The notes beneath the pieces are model-generated. The model saw only the letters and a list, made by a program, of their open reading frames with translations, was not told where the DNA came from and did not search any database. The position numbers were made by a program, and so were the translations under genes. DNA of 64,000 bases, from the NCBI GenBank assembly GCA_036389295.1, contig DASVQB010000044.1:45045-109044 (forward strand), given 5' to 3'. This DNA is from AC-37 sp036389295. GTDB lineage: Bacteria; Actinomycetota; Thermoleophilia; Solirubrobacterales; Thermoleophilaceae. This document shows positions 1 to 8,318 of the stretch, piece after piece; positions within the stretch are counted from its first letter, which is position 1; each line of letters starts with the position of its first letter.

Positions 1-1
1 C

Positions 2-337
2 TGCACGGGCACGCTCAACGGCCAGCCGGTGACCAACGCCCCGGGCAGGCTCGACGGCGAGCTCCAGGGAATCCAGGCGTGCGGCGGCGGGCTCCAGACC
101 GGGCGCCTCCAGCTCACGATCGACGGCGTCAGCATCGAGGCCGACGCCACGTACCGTCGCGTGCTCACGGCGCCCACGGTGGTCTTCGACGGCGACGCGG
201 GCGGGTCCGCCATCGCCGTCGCGCGCGCGCTGATCGACCTCGCGGACTCGGTCAGGGTCTGCAACGGCGCGGGTTACTCGACGGTTCCGATCGTGGTCGA
301 CGAGTTCCGCACGGCCCCCCAGATCGCGAGCCCGTAG
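2..337 (+). CDS. C-terminal part of a secreted or cell-surface hypothetical protein (truncated by window edge)
   Basis: The reading frame is open from base 2 to the TAG ending at 337, so the gene starts outside the window. A Met codon at 29 is internal rather than a start, because the frame upstream still codes (CTGTLNGQPV). The visible 111 residues are Gly/Thr/Ala rich with three Cys and no enzyme motif. The opening motif CTGTLNGQPV closely matches CTGTLDGQPV in the secreted protein at 18836-19369, so the two are probably distant relatives of one extracytoplasmic beta-rich family. Function unknown. Confidence 0.6.
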   Translation, partial: CTGTLNGQPVTNAPGRLDGELQGIQACGGGLQTGRLQLTIDGVSIEADATYRRVLTAPTVVFDGDAGGSAIAVARALIDLADSVRVCNGAGYSTVPIVVDEFRTAPQIASP

Positions 338-353
338 CCCGCTCGCGCGCCGG

Positions 354-1388
354 CTAGGCGCGCAGCACGATCTTCAGCGCCTCGTGCCGGTCGTACGCCG
401 CGTAGGCGTCGGGCGCCTCGTCGAGCTTCATCTCGCGCGAGACGAGCGGGGTCACGTCGAGCCGGCCCTCCGACAGGAGCGCCAGCACCCTGTCGAGGTG
501 GCCCATCACGTTCGCGTGGCCGGTGACGAGGTTGAGGCTCTTGATCCAGACGATGCCCATGTGGACCTCGCAGCGCTCCGCGTAGACGCCGACCACGGAG
601 ACCGTCCCGAACTTGCGCGCCAGCCGGCACGCGGTCTCCAGCGCGCGCGGGTCCCCGACGGCGTCGACGGCCACGTCGACCCCGCGGCCCTCGGTGGCGG
701 CCTTGACGGCGGCGCGCGGGTCCTCCTCGGTCGCGTGGACGGGCTCGGCGCCCAGCGCCCGCGCCGTCTCGAGCCGGTCCTCGACCACGTCGACGGCGAC
801 CACACGCGCCGCGCCCGCGACCCGCGCGGCCATCACGGCGCAGAGCCCCACCGGGCCGAGGCCGATCACCGCGCAGGTGTCGCCGGGCCGGAGCCCGGCG
901 GAGACCACCGCGTGGTAGCCCGTGCCCATCACGTCGCCGGCGAACAGCGCCGCGCCGTCGGAGAGCCCGTCGGGGACGCGCCGCAGCGTCAGGTTCGCGC
1001 GCGGGACCAGAGCCAGCTCGGCCTGGGTGCCCTGGAGCGAGCCGAGCGTCGCGCCGTGGCCGAACACCCGCGCCTCGTCGCACTTCTGGTACACGCCGCG
1101 GCGGCAGAAGAAGCACGTCCCGCAGGCCGTGTGGAAGGTGCCGAGCACGCGGTCGCCGACCGACACGCCCGTGACGGCGTCGCCCGCCTCCACGACCGTC
1201 CCGACGTATTCGTGGCCGATCGTGAAGCCGGCCTCGATCTGCACGCGCCCGTGGTAGATGTGGAGGTCGGAGCCGCAGATCCCCGACGCGTCGACGCGGA
1301 CGACGGCGTCGTCGCGCTCGATCGGCTCGGGGTCCGGCCGCTCCTCGACCGCGACCCTGCCGGGCTCCTGGAAGGTGACCGCCCTCAT
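354..1388 (-). CDS. Zinc-dependent medium-chain alcohol dehydrogenase
   Basis: 344 residues, the normal length for the MDR zinc alcohol dehydrogenase family. Catalytic zinc ligands are visible as Cys38 (GICGSDLH) and the His59-Glu60 pair (GHEYVG). The four structural-zinc cysteines are Cys89, 92, 95 and 103 (CGTCFFC followed by KC). The Rossmann dinucleotide motif GLGPVG lies at about 176-181. It probably oxidises an alcohol or reduces an aldehyde with NAD(P); substrate not deducible. It lies 7 bp downstream of the 3-hydroxyacyl-CoA dehydrogenase on the same strand and could be the last gene of the acyl-CoA oxidation operon. Start ATG at 1388. Confidence 0.9.
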   Translation of the reverse strand: MRAVTFQEPGRVAVEERPDPEPIERDDAVVRVDASGICGSDLHIYHGRVQIEAGFTIGHEYVGTVVEAGDAVTGVSVGDRVLGTFHTACGTCFFCRRGVYQKCDEARVFGHGATLGSLQGTQAELALVPRANLTLRRVPDGLSDGAALFAGDVMGTGYHAVVSAGLRPGDTCAVIGLGPVGLCAVMAARVAGAARVVAVDVVEDRLETARALGAEPVHATEEDPRAAVKAATEGRGVDVAVDAVGDPRALETACRLARKFGTVSVVGVYAERCEVHMGIVWIKSLNLVTGHANVMGHLDRVLALLSEGRLDVTPLVSREMKLDEAPDAYAAYDRHEALKIVLRA

Positions 1389-1395
1389 CGCGCGC

Positions 1396-2949
1396 CTACT
1401 CTATGCCCCCGCCGCGCAGGAGCGGCGCCGCGCGGTATCGTTCCTCGCGCCGCTCGTCCCAGAGGCCGTCGATGGTGGCGAGCACGTGGTCGAAGCCGAT
1501 CGCCCGGCCCCACTCGACCGGCCCGCGCGGGTGGTTCATGCCGAGGACGAGGCCGGCGTCGACGTCCTCGGCCGACCCGATCCCCTCCCCGAGCGCGAAC
1601 GCGGCCTCGTTCACGAGCTGGCAAACGATCCGGCCGAGCACGAGGCCCGGCGCGTCCGCGACCCACTCGGCGTGCAGGCCGAGCGCGCGGAAGAACGACT
1701 CGGTCGCGTCCGCGGCGGCGTCCGGAGTGTCGCGCGAGCGGGTCAGCTCGACGAGCCGCGTGCCCTCGAGCGGAGGCAGCAGGTTGAACCCGCACGCGCC
1801 CGGCGCGCCGCGCGCGGCGAGGCTCCTGTCCGCGCACACGACGGCGAGCGGCGGCCCCTCGGGCAGGCCGCCGAGGTCGGCGGCGGGCGCCGGCACCGTC
1901 GCGTCCACGATCAGCTCCGGCTCCTCGAGGCCGCCGACCGACACGAGCTGGCGCGCGTCGAACCCGGCCGCCACCGCGCGTTCGCGCAGCTCCCGCGCCA
2001 GCGCGCCCGCGCCCTCGATCGCCACGACGCGGCCGTCGCCGCCGCCGGGCTCGAGCGGGTCCGGGTCCTCGGGCGGGCACGACTCCGCCCCGGAGTAGTC
2101 GTACCAGCCGCGACCGCTCTTGCGGCCGAGCCGCCCCGCGGCGACCATCCGGGCCTGGAGCGGGCTCGGCTTCCAGCGCGGCTCGCCGAAGCTCTGCTCG
2201 GTGAACGACCTCGCGACCTCGTACCCCACGTCGATCCCCACGAGGTCCATCAGCTCGAACGGCCCCATCCGGAAGCCGCCGCCGAGACGGACGATCCGGT
2301 CGATCTGCTCGTGCGTCGCGATCCGCTCGCCGAGCAGCCGCAGCGCCTCCGCGCCGAACGGCCGGTTGCAGCGGTTGACGAGGAAGCCCGGCCCGTCGTG
2401 CGCGCGGATCGGCCGGCGGTCCATCCGCTCGCACACGCCGGTCGCGACCTCGAGCGCGCGCTCGCCGGTCTGCTCGGCGGCGATCACCTCGACCAGCTTC
2501 ATCAGCGGCGGCGGGTTGAAGAAGTGCATGCCGACCACGTTCTCCGGACGGGCCACGGCGCCCGCGAGCGAGGTGACGAGGATCGAGGACGTGTTGGTGG
2601 CGAGGACAGCGTCGTCCGCACAGACCGCCGACAGCCGCTCGAACAGCTCGCGCTTGAGGTCGGGCCGCTCGGGCGCCGCCTCGACCACGAGGCCGCACGG
2701 GGCCAGGTCGTCCAGCTCCGCCGCGAGGTGCAGGCGGCCGGCCGCGGCCTCGGCGTCCGCCTCGCTCCAGCGACCGCGCTCGGCGCCCTTGCGGAGGCCG
2801 TCGCGGACGCGCGACCCGCCACGCTCGAGCGCCTCGGGCAGCGGGTCGTGGAGGTAGGTCTCGAAGCCGCCGAGGCAGCCGAGCTGCGCGATCCCCGCGC
2901 CCATCGTCCCGGCGCCCGCGACGCCGATCGCGGAGGGCAGCGCGGCCAC
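1396..2949 (-). CDS. 3-hydroxyacyl-CoA dehydrogenase (PaaH/PaaC-like, two C-terminal domains)
   Basis: 517 residues if translation starts at the GTG at 2949, which overlaps the last base of the enoyl-CoA hydratase stop codon (TAGTG junction); longer in-frame upstream starts would lie inside that gene. Starts with an NAD-binding Rossmann motif GAGTMGAG (residues 12-19). The sequence LATNTSSI and the segment VVGMHFFNPPPLMKLVEVI are signatures of the family, the latter carrying the catalytic His (HFFNP). Two 3HCDH C-terminal domains follow, giving the ~500-residue length of phenylacetate-pathway PaaH rather than the ~300 of simple enzymes. It oxidises (3S)-hydroxyacyl-CoA to 3-oxoacyl-CoA with NAD, directly after the hydratase encoded upstream. 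Confidence 0.9.
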   Translation of the reverse strand: MAALPSAIGVAGAGTMGAGIAQLGCLGGFETYLHDPLPEALERGGSRVRDGLRKGAERGRWSEADAEAAAGRLHLAAELDDLAPCGLVVEAAPERPDLKRELFERLSAVCADDAVLATNTSSILVTSLAGAVARPENVVGMHFFNPPPLMKLVEVIAAEQTGERALEVATGVCERMDRRPIRAHDGPGFLVNRCNRPFGAEALRLLGERIATHEQIDRIVRLGGGFRMGPFELMDLVGIDVGYEVARSFTEQSFGEPRWKPSPLQARMVAAGRLGRKSGRGWYDYSGAESCPPEDPDPLEPGGGDGRVVAIEGAGALARELRERAVAAGFDARQLVSVGGLEEPELIVDATVPAPAADLGGLPEGPPLAVVCADRSLAARGAPGACGFNLLPPLEGTRLVELTRSRDTPDAAADATESFFRALGLHAEWVADAPGLVLGRIVCQLVNEAAFALGEGIGSAEDVDAGLVLGMNHPRGPVEWGRAIGFDHVLATIDGLWDERREERYRAAPLLRGGGIE

Positions 2950-3722
2950 TACCGCCCCTTGAACTCCGGCCTGCGCTTCTCGACGAACGCGGCCATCCCC
3001 TCGACGCGGTCCTCGGTCGCCATCGCGATCTCGTAGAGGCGCCGCTCGTGAGCAAGGCCGGCGGTCAGGGCGGTCTCCTCGGCGGACAGCACGGCCTCCT
3101 TGCCGAGCCGCACGGCGATCGGCGGCCGCCGCGCCACGACCTGCGCGAGCTCGACCGCCTTCGACAGCCACTCCCCCTTCGGCGTGACCTGGTTCACCAG
3201 GCCGAACCGGTACGCCTCGTCGGCCGCGATCCGCCGGCCGGTGAGCACCATCTCCATCGCGCGCTGCTTCCCGATCGTCCGCGCGAGGCGCTGCGTCCCG
3301 CCGCCGCCGGGGATGATCCCGAGCAGGATCTCGGGCTGGCCGAGCTCGGCGGTCTCGGACGCGACGATCATGTCGCAGGCCAGCGCCAGCTCGCAGCCGC
3401 CGCCGAGGGCGTAGCCGGAGACCGCGGCGATCAGCGGCGTCCTGAGCGCCGCGAGGCGCGGCCAGAAGCGCTGCGCCGGCGCGGCCAGCGTCTCCTGGAA
3501 CGTCCGGTCGCGCATCGCCTTGATGTCCGCGCCGGCGGCGAAGTACTCGTCGCTGCCGGCGATCACGACGCAGCGGACCTCGGGGTCGAAGTCGAGCCCC
3601 TCGAGCAGCGCGGCCAGCTCCTCCATCACCTCAGGCGAGAGCGCGTTGCGCGCGTCCGGCCGGTTCAGCCGCGCGATCGCCACTTGGCCGTCGCGCTCGA
3701 GGAGGACGACGGGCTCGGTCAC
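2949..3722 (-). CDS. Enoyl-CoA hydratase/isomerase family protein
   Basis: 257 residues, typical for crotonases. Oxyanion-hole segments are EYFAAGADIKAM (about 59-70) and SGYALGGGCELALACD (102-117). Both general acid/base glutamates of genuine hydratases are present (Glu111 in GGGCE and Glu131 in GQPEILLG), so hydration of a trans-2-enoyl-CoA is likely rather than another crotonase reaction. Starts with GTG at 3722, one base after the acyl-CoA dehydrogenase stop, so the three genes are translationally coupled: dehydrogenation, hydration, then oxidation of the 3-hydroxyacyl-CoA. Confidence 0.92.
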   Translation of the reverse strand: MTEPVVLLERDGQVAIARLNRPDARNALSPEVMEELAALLEGLDFDPEVRCVVIAGSDEYFAAGADIKAMRDRTFQETLAAPAQRFWPRLAALRTPLIAAVSGYALGGGCELALACDMIVASETAELGQPEILLGIIPGGGGTQRLARTIGKQRAMEMVLTGRRIAADEAYRFGLVNQVTPKGEWLSKAVELAQVVARRPPIAVRLGKEAVLSAEETALTAGLAHERRLYEIAMATEDRVEGMAAFVEKRRPEFKGR

Positions 3723-3723
3723 C

Positions 3724-4881
3724 TCAGACCATCGCGTTGATGCCGGTCGCCGCGCGCCCGATGATCAGCTTCTGGATCTGCGACGTGCCCTCGTAGAGGG
3801 TCGTCACCCGCGCGTCGCGCAGGTAGCGCTCGACCGGGTGGTCGTCCACGTAGCCGGAGCCGCCGTGCACCTGGATGGCGGTGTTCGCGGCGCGGACGGC
3901 GGCCTCGGTGGCGAACAGCTTGGCGATCGACGTCTCGGTGGTGTTCGGCCGGCCGGTGTCCTTCAGCCACCCGGCGCGCCAGACCAGCGCGCGGGCGGCC
4001 TCGGTGTCCACGATCATGTCCGCGATCATCTGCTGGACGAGCTGGAAGCTCGCGATCGGGCGGTCGAACTGCTTGCGCTCCTTCGAGTAGGAGACCGACG
4101 CGTTCACGCAGCCCTGGCAGATCCCGACGCAGCCGGCGGCGACGCTGTAGCGCCCGGAGTCGAGCGCGGACATCGCGACCTTGAAGCCGTCGCCTACCTC
4201 GCCCAGGAGCGCGTCGTCGCCGACCTCGACGTCGTCGAGCGCGAGCTCCGCGGTGTCCGAGGCGCGGAGGCCGAGCTTGCCGTGGATCTCGCTGCTCGAG
4301 AAGCCGTCGGAGTCGGTCGGGACCAGGAAGCAGGCGAGGCCGCGGTGCTTCTTCTCGGGGTCGGTCTGGGCGAAGACCATCGCGACCTTCGCGTAGTTGC
4401 CCATCGAGATCCACTGCTTCTGGCCGCTGATCCGCCAGCCGCCGTCGGTCTTCTCGGCGCGGGTCTTCAAATTGGCGGCGTCGGAGCCGGTGTCCGGCTC
4501 GGTCAGGCCGAAGCAGCCGAGGATCTCGCCGCTGCAGAGCTGGGGGAGCCAGCGCTTCTTCTGCTCCTCGTCGCCCCAGCGCTCGATCGAGCTGCACACG
4601 AGCGAGGTCTGGACCGAGACGACCGTGCGGGCGGACGAGTCGCCGCGCCCGATCTCCTCGACGATCAGGCCGTAGGTCCGGTAGTCGAGGCCGCGGCCGC
4701 CGTACTCCTCGGAGACGATCGGGCCGAGGTAGCCCATCTCGCCGAGCTTCCTGACGAGGTCGGTGTCGAAGCGCTCGTTGCGGTCGTTGTCGCGCGCGAC
4801 CGGCACGATCTCGCGGTCGGCGAAGTCGCGGGCGGTCTCGCGGATGAGCTGCTGCTCGTCGGTGAGCTCGAACTCGATCAA
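3724..4881 (-). CDS. Acyl-CoA dehydrogenase (glutaryl/isovaleryl/butyryl-type)
   Basis: 385 residues starting MIEFELTDEQ, the standard N-terminus of the family. Recognisable segments are CFGLTEPDTGSDAANLKT (FAD/substrate contact), QWISMGNYA, and the C-terminal RDARVTTLYEGTSQIQKLII. The Glu in YEGTSQIQ (about residue 364) is the catalytic base of short/medium-chain enzymes. It performs FAD-dependent alpha,beta-dehydrogenation of an acyl-CoA, passing electrons to ETF. First gene of the tight operon running toward 354. The 55 bp between it and modC hold nothing I can assign. Confidence 0.93.
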   Translation of the reverse strand: MIEFELTDEQQLIRETARDFADREIVPVARDNDRNERFDTDLVRKLGEMGYLGPIVSEEYGGRGLDYRTYGLIVEEIGRGDSSARTVVSVQTSLVCSSIERWGDEEQKKRWLPQLCSGEILGCFGLTEPDTGSDAANLKTRAEKTDGGWRISGQKQWISMGNYAKVAMVFAQTDPEKKHRGLACFLVPTDSDGFSSSEIHGKLGLRASDTAELALDDVEVGDDALLGEVGDGFKVAMSALDSGRYSVAAGCVGICQGCVNASVSYSKERKQFDRPIASFQLVQQMIADMIVDTEAARALVWRAGWLKDTGRPNTTETSIAKLFATEAAVRAANTAIQVHGGSGYVDDHPVERYLRDARVTTLYEGTSQIQKLIIGRAATGINAMV

Positions 4882-4936
4882 GGGGCTGGGCAGGCTACCG
4901 GTCCCGCGGCGGAGGTGTCATCCGAGGCCCTGTGTC

Positions 4937-6127
4937 TCATATTGCCGTCAGCCGGGTGGCGGCCGCCTTCCAGACCGCGTCGACGGGCCGGCCGGGCGCC
5001 AGGGCGAGCCGGTCGACCGAGTCGGCGGTGACCTCGGCGGTCACGGGCTGCGGCGCCGCGAGCCCGATCCGGGCGCGGTTGCCGATCGCGGTCACCGCCA
5101 CCACCTCGGCGCGCAGGCGGTTGTGGGCCGAGCCGCGGGGGGCGCCCTCCGGCGACGGCGGCTCCAGGGTGAAGTCCCAGGGGTGGACGCTCAGGGCGAC
5201 CCGGCCGCTCGCCGCGTCGGTGCTCACGGCGGTCCCGCCGCCGTCGAGATCGACGGCCGTGAGGCCCCCGGCCGCGGGCTCGTCGCGAGCCGTGCCGGTG
5301 AGCACCACCGCCCCGGTGAAGTCGGCGACGAACCCGGACGCCGGGGCGGACGCCAGCTCGCTGGGCGTGCCGGCCTGGACGACCCGGCCGGCGTCGATCA
5401 CCGCGATCCGCGACGCGAGCGCCGCCGCCTCGGCGAAGTCGTGAGTGACTACGACCGCCGGCACGTCCAGCGCCGCCAGGAGGGCCGCCAGCTCGCGGCC
5501 CGCGCGGGCGCGGGTGCGGGGGTCGAGCGCGGCGAGCGGCTCGTCGAGGAGCAGCGCGCGCGGCTCGGCCGCCAGCGCGCGGGCCAGCGCGACCCGCTGG
5601 CGCTCGCCGCCCGAGAGCTCGCTCGGGCGGGCGTCGGCGCGGTCGAGCACGTCCAGCCGGTCGAGCAGGTCGAGGGCGCGGCGGCGGCGCGCGCGGCGCA
5701 TCCCGTGGGCCGCGCTCCAGCGGCGGCTCCCCGACCGACCGCGGGGCATCCCGAAGGCCACGTTCCGCCACGCGCTGAGGTGGGGGAACAGGGCGTGGTC
5801 CTGGAACAGCAGCGCGCAGCGGCGGCGCTCGGGCGCCACGTCGATCCCGCTCGCGACGTCGAGCCACGTCTCGCCGCCGCACGCGACGCGGCCGGCGGCC
5901 GGCCGGGCGAGCCCCGCCGCCATCCGCAGCACCGTCGTCTTCCCGGCGCCGGACGGCCCCGCCAGCACGACCGGCTCCCCGGCCGCCGCGGCCAGCTCGA
6001 CGTCGAGCTCGAGCCGGTTCGGGCCACGGTTGCAGGATTTGGGAGTCCCTGGACTCCCTAGATCTTCACTCGTCGCGAGCACCGGCTCCAAGGCGGCCCG
6101 CCGGCCACGGACCTCGAGCTCAAGCAT
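4937..6127 (-). CDS. modC: Molybdate ABC transporter ATP-binding protein, with internal repeat insertion
   Basis: 396 residues. Walker A GPSGAGKTT (about 58-66), ABC signature LSGGERQRVALARAL, Walker B LLLDEPLAALD, and a C-terminal TOBE/MOP-like region, the layout of ModC. Energises molybdate (or tungstate) import with ModAB. ATG at 6127 overlaps the modB stop by 8 bp. Odd: the usual N-terminal strand is split. Residues 1-13 and about 39 onward (LELDVELAAAAGE) align with a normal ModC start, but about 26 extra residues lie between them. That DNA (6011-6088) is bounded by 8-bp inverted repeats (GAGCCGGT/ACCGGCTC) and contains the dispersed palindromic repeat described below. The insertion length is 78 bp, so the frame is kept; whether the protein still works is unknown. 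Confidence 0.88.
   Translation of the reverse strand: MLELEVRGRRAALEPVLATSEDLGSPGTPKSCNRGPNRLELDVELAAAAGEPVVLAGPSGAGKTTVLRMAAGLARPAAGRVACGGETWLDVASGIDVAPERRRCALLFQDHALFPHLSAWRNVAFGMPRGRSGSRRWSAAHGMRRARRRRALDLLDRLDVLDRADARPSELSGGERQRVALARALAAEPRALLLDEPLAALDPRTRARAGRELAALLAALDVPAVVVTHDFAEAAALASRIAVIDAGRVVQAGTPSELASAPASGFVADFTGAVVLTGTARDEPAAGGLTAVDLDGGGTAVSTDAASGRVALSVHPWDFTLEPPSPEGAPRGSAHNRLRAEVVAVTAIGNRARIGLAAPQPVTAEVTADSVDRLALAPGRPVDAVWKAAATRLTAI
6030..6058. repeat. Palindromic dispersed repeat, copy 1 (inside modC)
   Basis: A TTGCAG prefix is followed by the hairpin GGGAGTCC-CT-GGACTCCC (6041-6058). 27 of 29 bases are identical to 52924-52952. The 8-bp perfect stem and the comparatively A/T-containing prefix stand out from the surrounding high-GC coding sequence. 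Here it lies in frame in the 5' part of modC inside a 78-bp segment with its own flanking inverted repeats. Looks like a REP/MITE-type element; family unknown to me. Confidence 0.75.
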
Positions 6128-6995
6128 CGGCCCGGAGGGCGAGCTTCACGGTGAGCAGGACGGCGAGAGATACGGCCACCAGCACGGCGGAGAGGGCGAG
6201 CGCGGCGTCGAAGTCCGAGCCGAAGCGCTCGAAGATCGCGAGCGGGGCGGTCTGCGTCACGCCGCGCACCGAGCCGGCGAACATCAGGGTGGCGCCGAAC
6301 TCGCCGAGCGCCCGGCCGAGGGCGAGCGCGGTGCCGGCGGCGAGCCCCGGCCGGGCGACGGGCACGGCCACGCGGGCGAACGTCGCGGCCTCGCCGCGCC
6401 CGAGCGTCCGGGAGGCCTCGAGCAGCGGCCGGTCGACCGCCTCGAACGCCGCCTGCGCCTGGCGGACGTAGAACGGCGCCGAGACGAACGCGAGGGCGAC
6501 CACGACCCCCGCGGTCTCGAGCACGAGCCTGATGCCCGCGTCGTCGAGGGCGCCGCCGAGGACCCCGTTCGGCCCCAGCGCGGCGAGCAGGCCGATCCCC
6601 GCCGCCGCGGGCGGCAGCACGAGCGGCAGCTCGACGAGCGTGGTGACGAGCGCCTTGCCCCGGAAGCTCCGCGTGGCGAGGAGGTACGCGGCCGGGGTGC
6701 CGACCGCGATCACGAGCGCCACCGCGACGGCGCTCGTCTCGAGGCTGAGGCGCAGCGCGTCGAGCGACTCGCCGTCGCCGAGGCTGTCCACGAGCTCGCC
6801 CGGCCCGGCGTCGACGAAGACCGAGACGACCGGCAGCGTGAGGAACGTCAGCGCCACGGCGAGGGCGAGCCAGAGGGCCGCGGGGAAGGCGAGCCGGCCG
6901 GCCCCGGCCGCCGGCCCGCGGCCGGTGCGGGCCGACGACCCGCGGCCGCCGCCGGCCGGCCCGCGGCCCGCGCGCGGGAGTCGGGGCCCGTTCAC
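6120..6995 (-). CDS. modB: Molybdate ABC transporter permease
   Basis: 291 residues from GTG 6995, which overlaps the modA stop (GTGA). An Arg/Gly-rich cytoplasmic N-terminus of about 35 residues is followed by about five hydrophobic segments, the first being ALWLALAVALTFLTLPVVSVF. The permease-ATPase coupling (EAA) loop is visible in EASRTLGRGEAATFARVAVPVARPG, and the downstream ALGRALGEFGATLMFAGSV is highly characteristic of ModB. Forms the membrane channel of the ModABC importer. Confidence 0.92.
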   Translation of the reverse strand: MNGPRLPRAGRGPAGGGRGSSARTGRGPAAGAGRLAFPAALWLALAVALTFLTLPVVSVFVDAGPGELVDSLGDGESLDALRLSLETSAVAVALVIAVGTPAAYLLATRSFRGKALVTTLVELPLVLPPAAAGIGLLAALGPNGVLGGALDDAGIRLVLETAGVVVALAFVSAPFYVRQAQAAFEAVDRPLLEASRTLGRGEAATFARVAVPVARPGLAAGTALALGRALGEFGATLMFAGSVRGVTQTAPLAIFERFGSDFDAALALSAVLVAVSLAVLLTVKLALRADA

Positions 6996-7792
6996 GGCGG
7001 CGGCTCGAAGCCGGCCTCGCGGAGGGCGCGGGCGCCGGCTCCGCTCGCCAGGCCGCGCACGAACCGCCGGGCGTCCTCCGGGTGCTCCGCCCCGCGCACC
7101 ACGGCGGCGGCGTAGGCGATCGGCGGCGCCGCGCCCGGCGGGAGCTCGATCGCGCGGAGCCGGCCGCCGAGCGCCCGGACGTCGGTGACGTAGACGAAGC
7201 CGGCGTCGACCGCCCCCTGCGCCACCTTTCCGATCACGCCGGCGGCGTCGGGCTCGCGGTCGCGGACGTTCGCCTCGATCGCGCGCCGCGTGGCGGCCGG
7301 CAGCCGGGCGAGCGCCTCGCTGGCGTACGCGCCGACCGGCACGGACGGCGAGCCGGTGGCGATCCGAACGCCGTCCCGCGCGAGGTCCTCGAAGCGCCGG
7401 ACCCTGCCGTCCGCGGCCGGCACGGCGACCACGAGCCGGTTGGCCGCGAACCGCACCGGCCGCTCGACGAGCCCGCCCGCGTGCAGCTCGGCCGGCAGCT
7501 TCGAGTTGGCGGCGGCGAGCACGTCCGGCCGGGCGCCGGCGCGGACCTGGGCCGCCAGCACGTCGGAGCCGGCGAACGAGAGCCGCACCTCGGCGCCGTC
7601 GAACGCGCGCCCGTACTCGGCGAGCGCGGGCTTCAGCGACGACGCTGCGGACACCGTCAGCCGCGGCTCGCCGCCGCCGCATCCGCCGGCGGCGGCGACG
7701 GCGGCGACGGCGGCGAGGAGCGCGGCGGCCGTCCCGCGCCGACCGCCCGTCCGCGCGCCGCGCCCGCGACGTTCGCGCTCCCGCGCCGTCAG
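6992..7792 (-). CDS. modA: Molybdate-binding lipoprotein, probable CTG start
   Basis: The mature sequence begins LTVSAASSLKPALAEYG, the standard ModA N-terminus with its oxyanion-contacting Ser/Ala run, followed by AGSDVLAAQVRAGARPDVL and GVIGKVAQGAVDAGFVYVTD. Upstream in the same frame is a convincing lipoprotein signal: basic residues, then ALLAAVAAVAAAGG and a lipobox Cys. No ATG, GTG or TTG occurs in frame upstream of that signal. A CTG at 7792, overlapping the TGA of the regulator gene and preceded by GGAGGG, is the most sensible start (266 residues). The GTG at 7654 would remove the signal. The periplasmic-side protein captures molybdate for ModBC. Confidence 0.82.
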   Translation of the reverse strand: MTARERERRGRGARTGGRRGTAAALLAAVAAVAAAGGCGGGEPRLTVSAASSLKPALAEYGRAFDGAEVRLSFAGSDVLAAQVRAGARPDVLAAANSKLPAELHAGGLVERPVRFAANRLVVAVPAADGRVRRFEDLARDGVRIATGSPSVPVGAYASEALARLPAATRRAIEANVRDREPDAAGVIGKVAQGAVDAGFVYVTDVRALGGRLRAIELPPGAAPPIAYAAAVVRGAEHPEDARRFVRGLASGAGARALREAGFEPPP

Positions 7793-8175
7793 CCGCCCTC
7801 CACCATCACCGAGGTCGCCTTCACGGTCGCGGTCGCGCGCACGCCCTCCGCGAGCCCGAGCTCCTCGATCGCGTCGCGCGTGATCGCGGCGGTGACGCGG
7901 AACGGCCCGGCCTCGATCTCCACGAGCCCCATGACCCCGTCGACCTCGACCGACCGCACGACGCCCGGGAACCGGTTCCGCGCCGACAGCGACTCGCCGG
8001 TCCGGTGCCGCCGCGGCCGGGCGCTCAGCCGCTCGACCTCGCGCGCGGGGACCCGCCGCCGGTTTCGCGCGTCGCGGGTCGTGCGGAGCTTGCCCGCCCG
8101 GTCCCAGCGCCGCAGCGTGTCGACGCTGACGCCGAGCGCCCGGGCGGCGTCGCCGAGTGAGAGGTCCGCGGCCAT
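7789..8175 (-). CDS. HTH-TOBE molybdate-responsive regulator (ModE-like function)
   Basis: 128 residues from ATG 8175 (an alternative in-frame ATG lies at 8187 within the adjacent dyad). Residues about 4-45 form a MerR/excisionase-type helix-turn-helix (LGDAARALGVSVDTLRRWDR, then RRVPAREVERL). The C-terminal half from about residue 65 is a TOBE domain (FPGVVRSVEVDGVMGLVEIE), the molybdate-binding fold. First gene of the modABC operon; its stop overlaps the modA start. Known HTH-TOBE proteins repress molybdate uptake genes when oxyanion is bound; here that role is inferred from domain order and the dyad in front of it. Confidence 0.85.
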   Translation of the reverse strand: MAADLSLGDAARALGVSVDTLRRWDRAGKLRTTRDARNRRRVPAREVERLSARPRRHRTGESLSARNRFPGVVRSVEVDGVMGLVEIEAGPFRVTAAITRDAIEELGLAEGVRATATVKATSVMVEGG

Positions 8176-8198
8176 CTGCCTAAGCATTGCATAGGCAG
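8176..8198 (-). promoter_or_regulatory. 23-bp dyad operator abutting the mod regulator start
   Basis: Arms CTGCCTA and TAGGCAG with an inner GCA/TGC pairing, one central base and a single A-A mismatch, so nearly every base is in the symmetry. It ends exactly at the base before ATG 8175. No Shine-Dalgarno is evident, so the mRNA may be leaderless, placing the dyad over the core promoter. Most likely the autoregulatory site of the HTH-TOBE protein. Confidence 0.65.
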
Positions 8199-8318
8199 AC
8201 TGCGCGGGCGGGCGGGGAGCGCGGGCGGATGGCGGCGGCGCGCGCCGGCCGTGCCCGCGTGCCGGCTCGCCGGCTCGCCGCCTCAAGGCGCGCCGGCGCG
8301 CGGAGCGCTATCTTCCCG

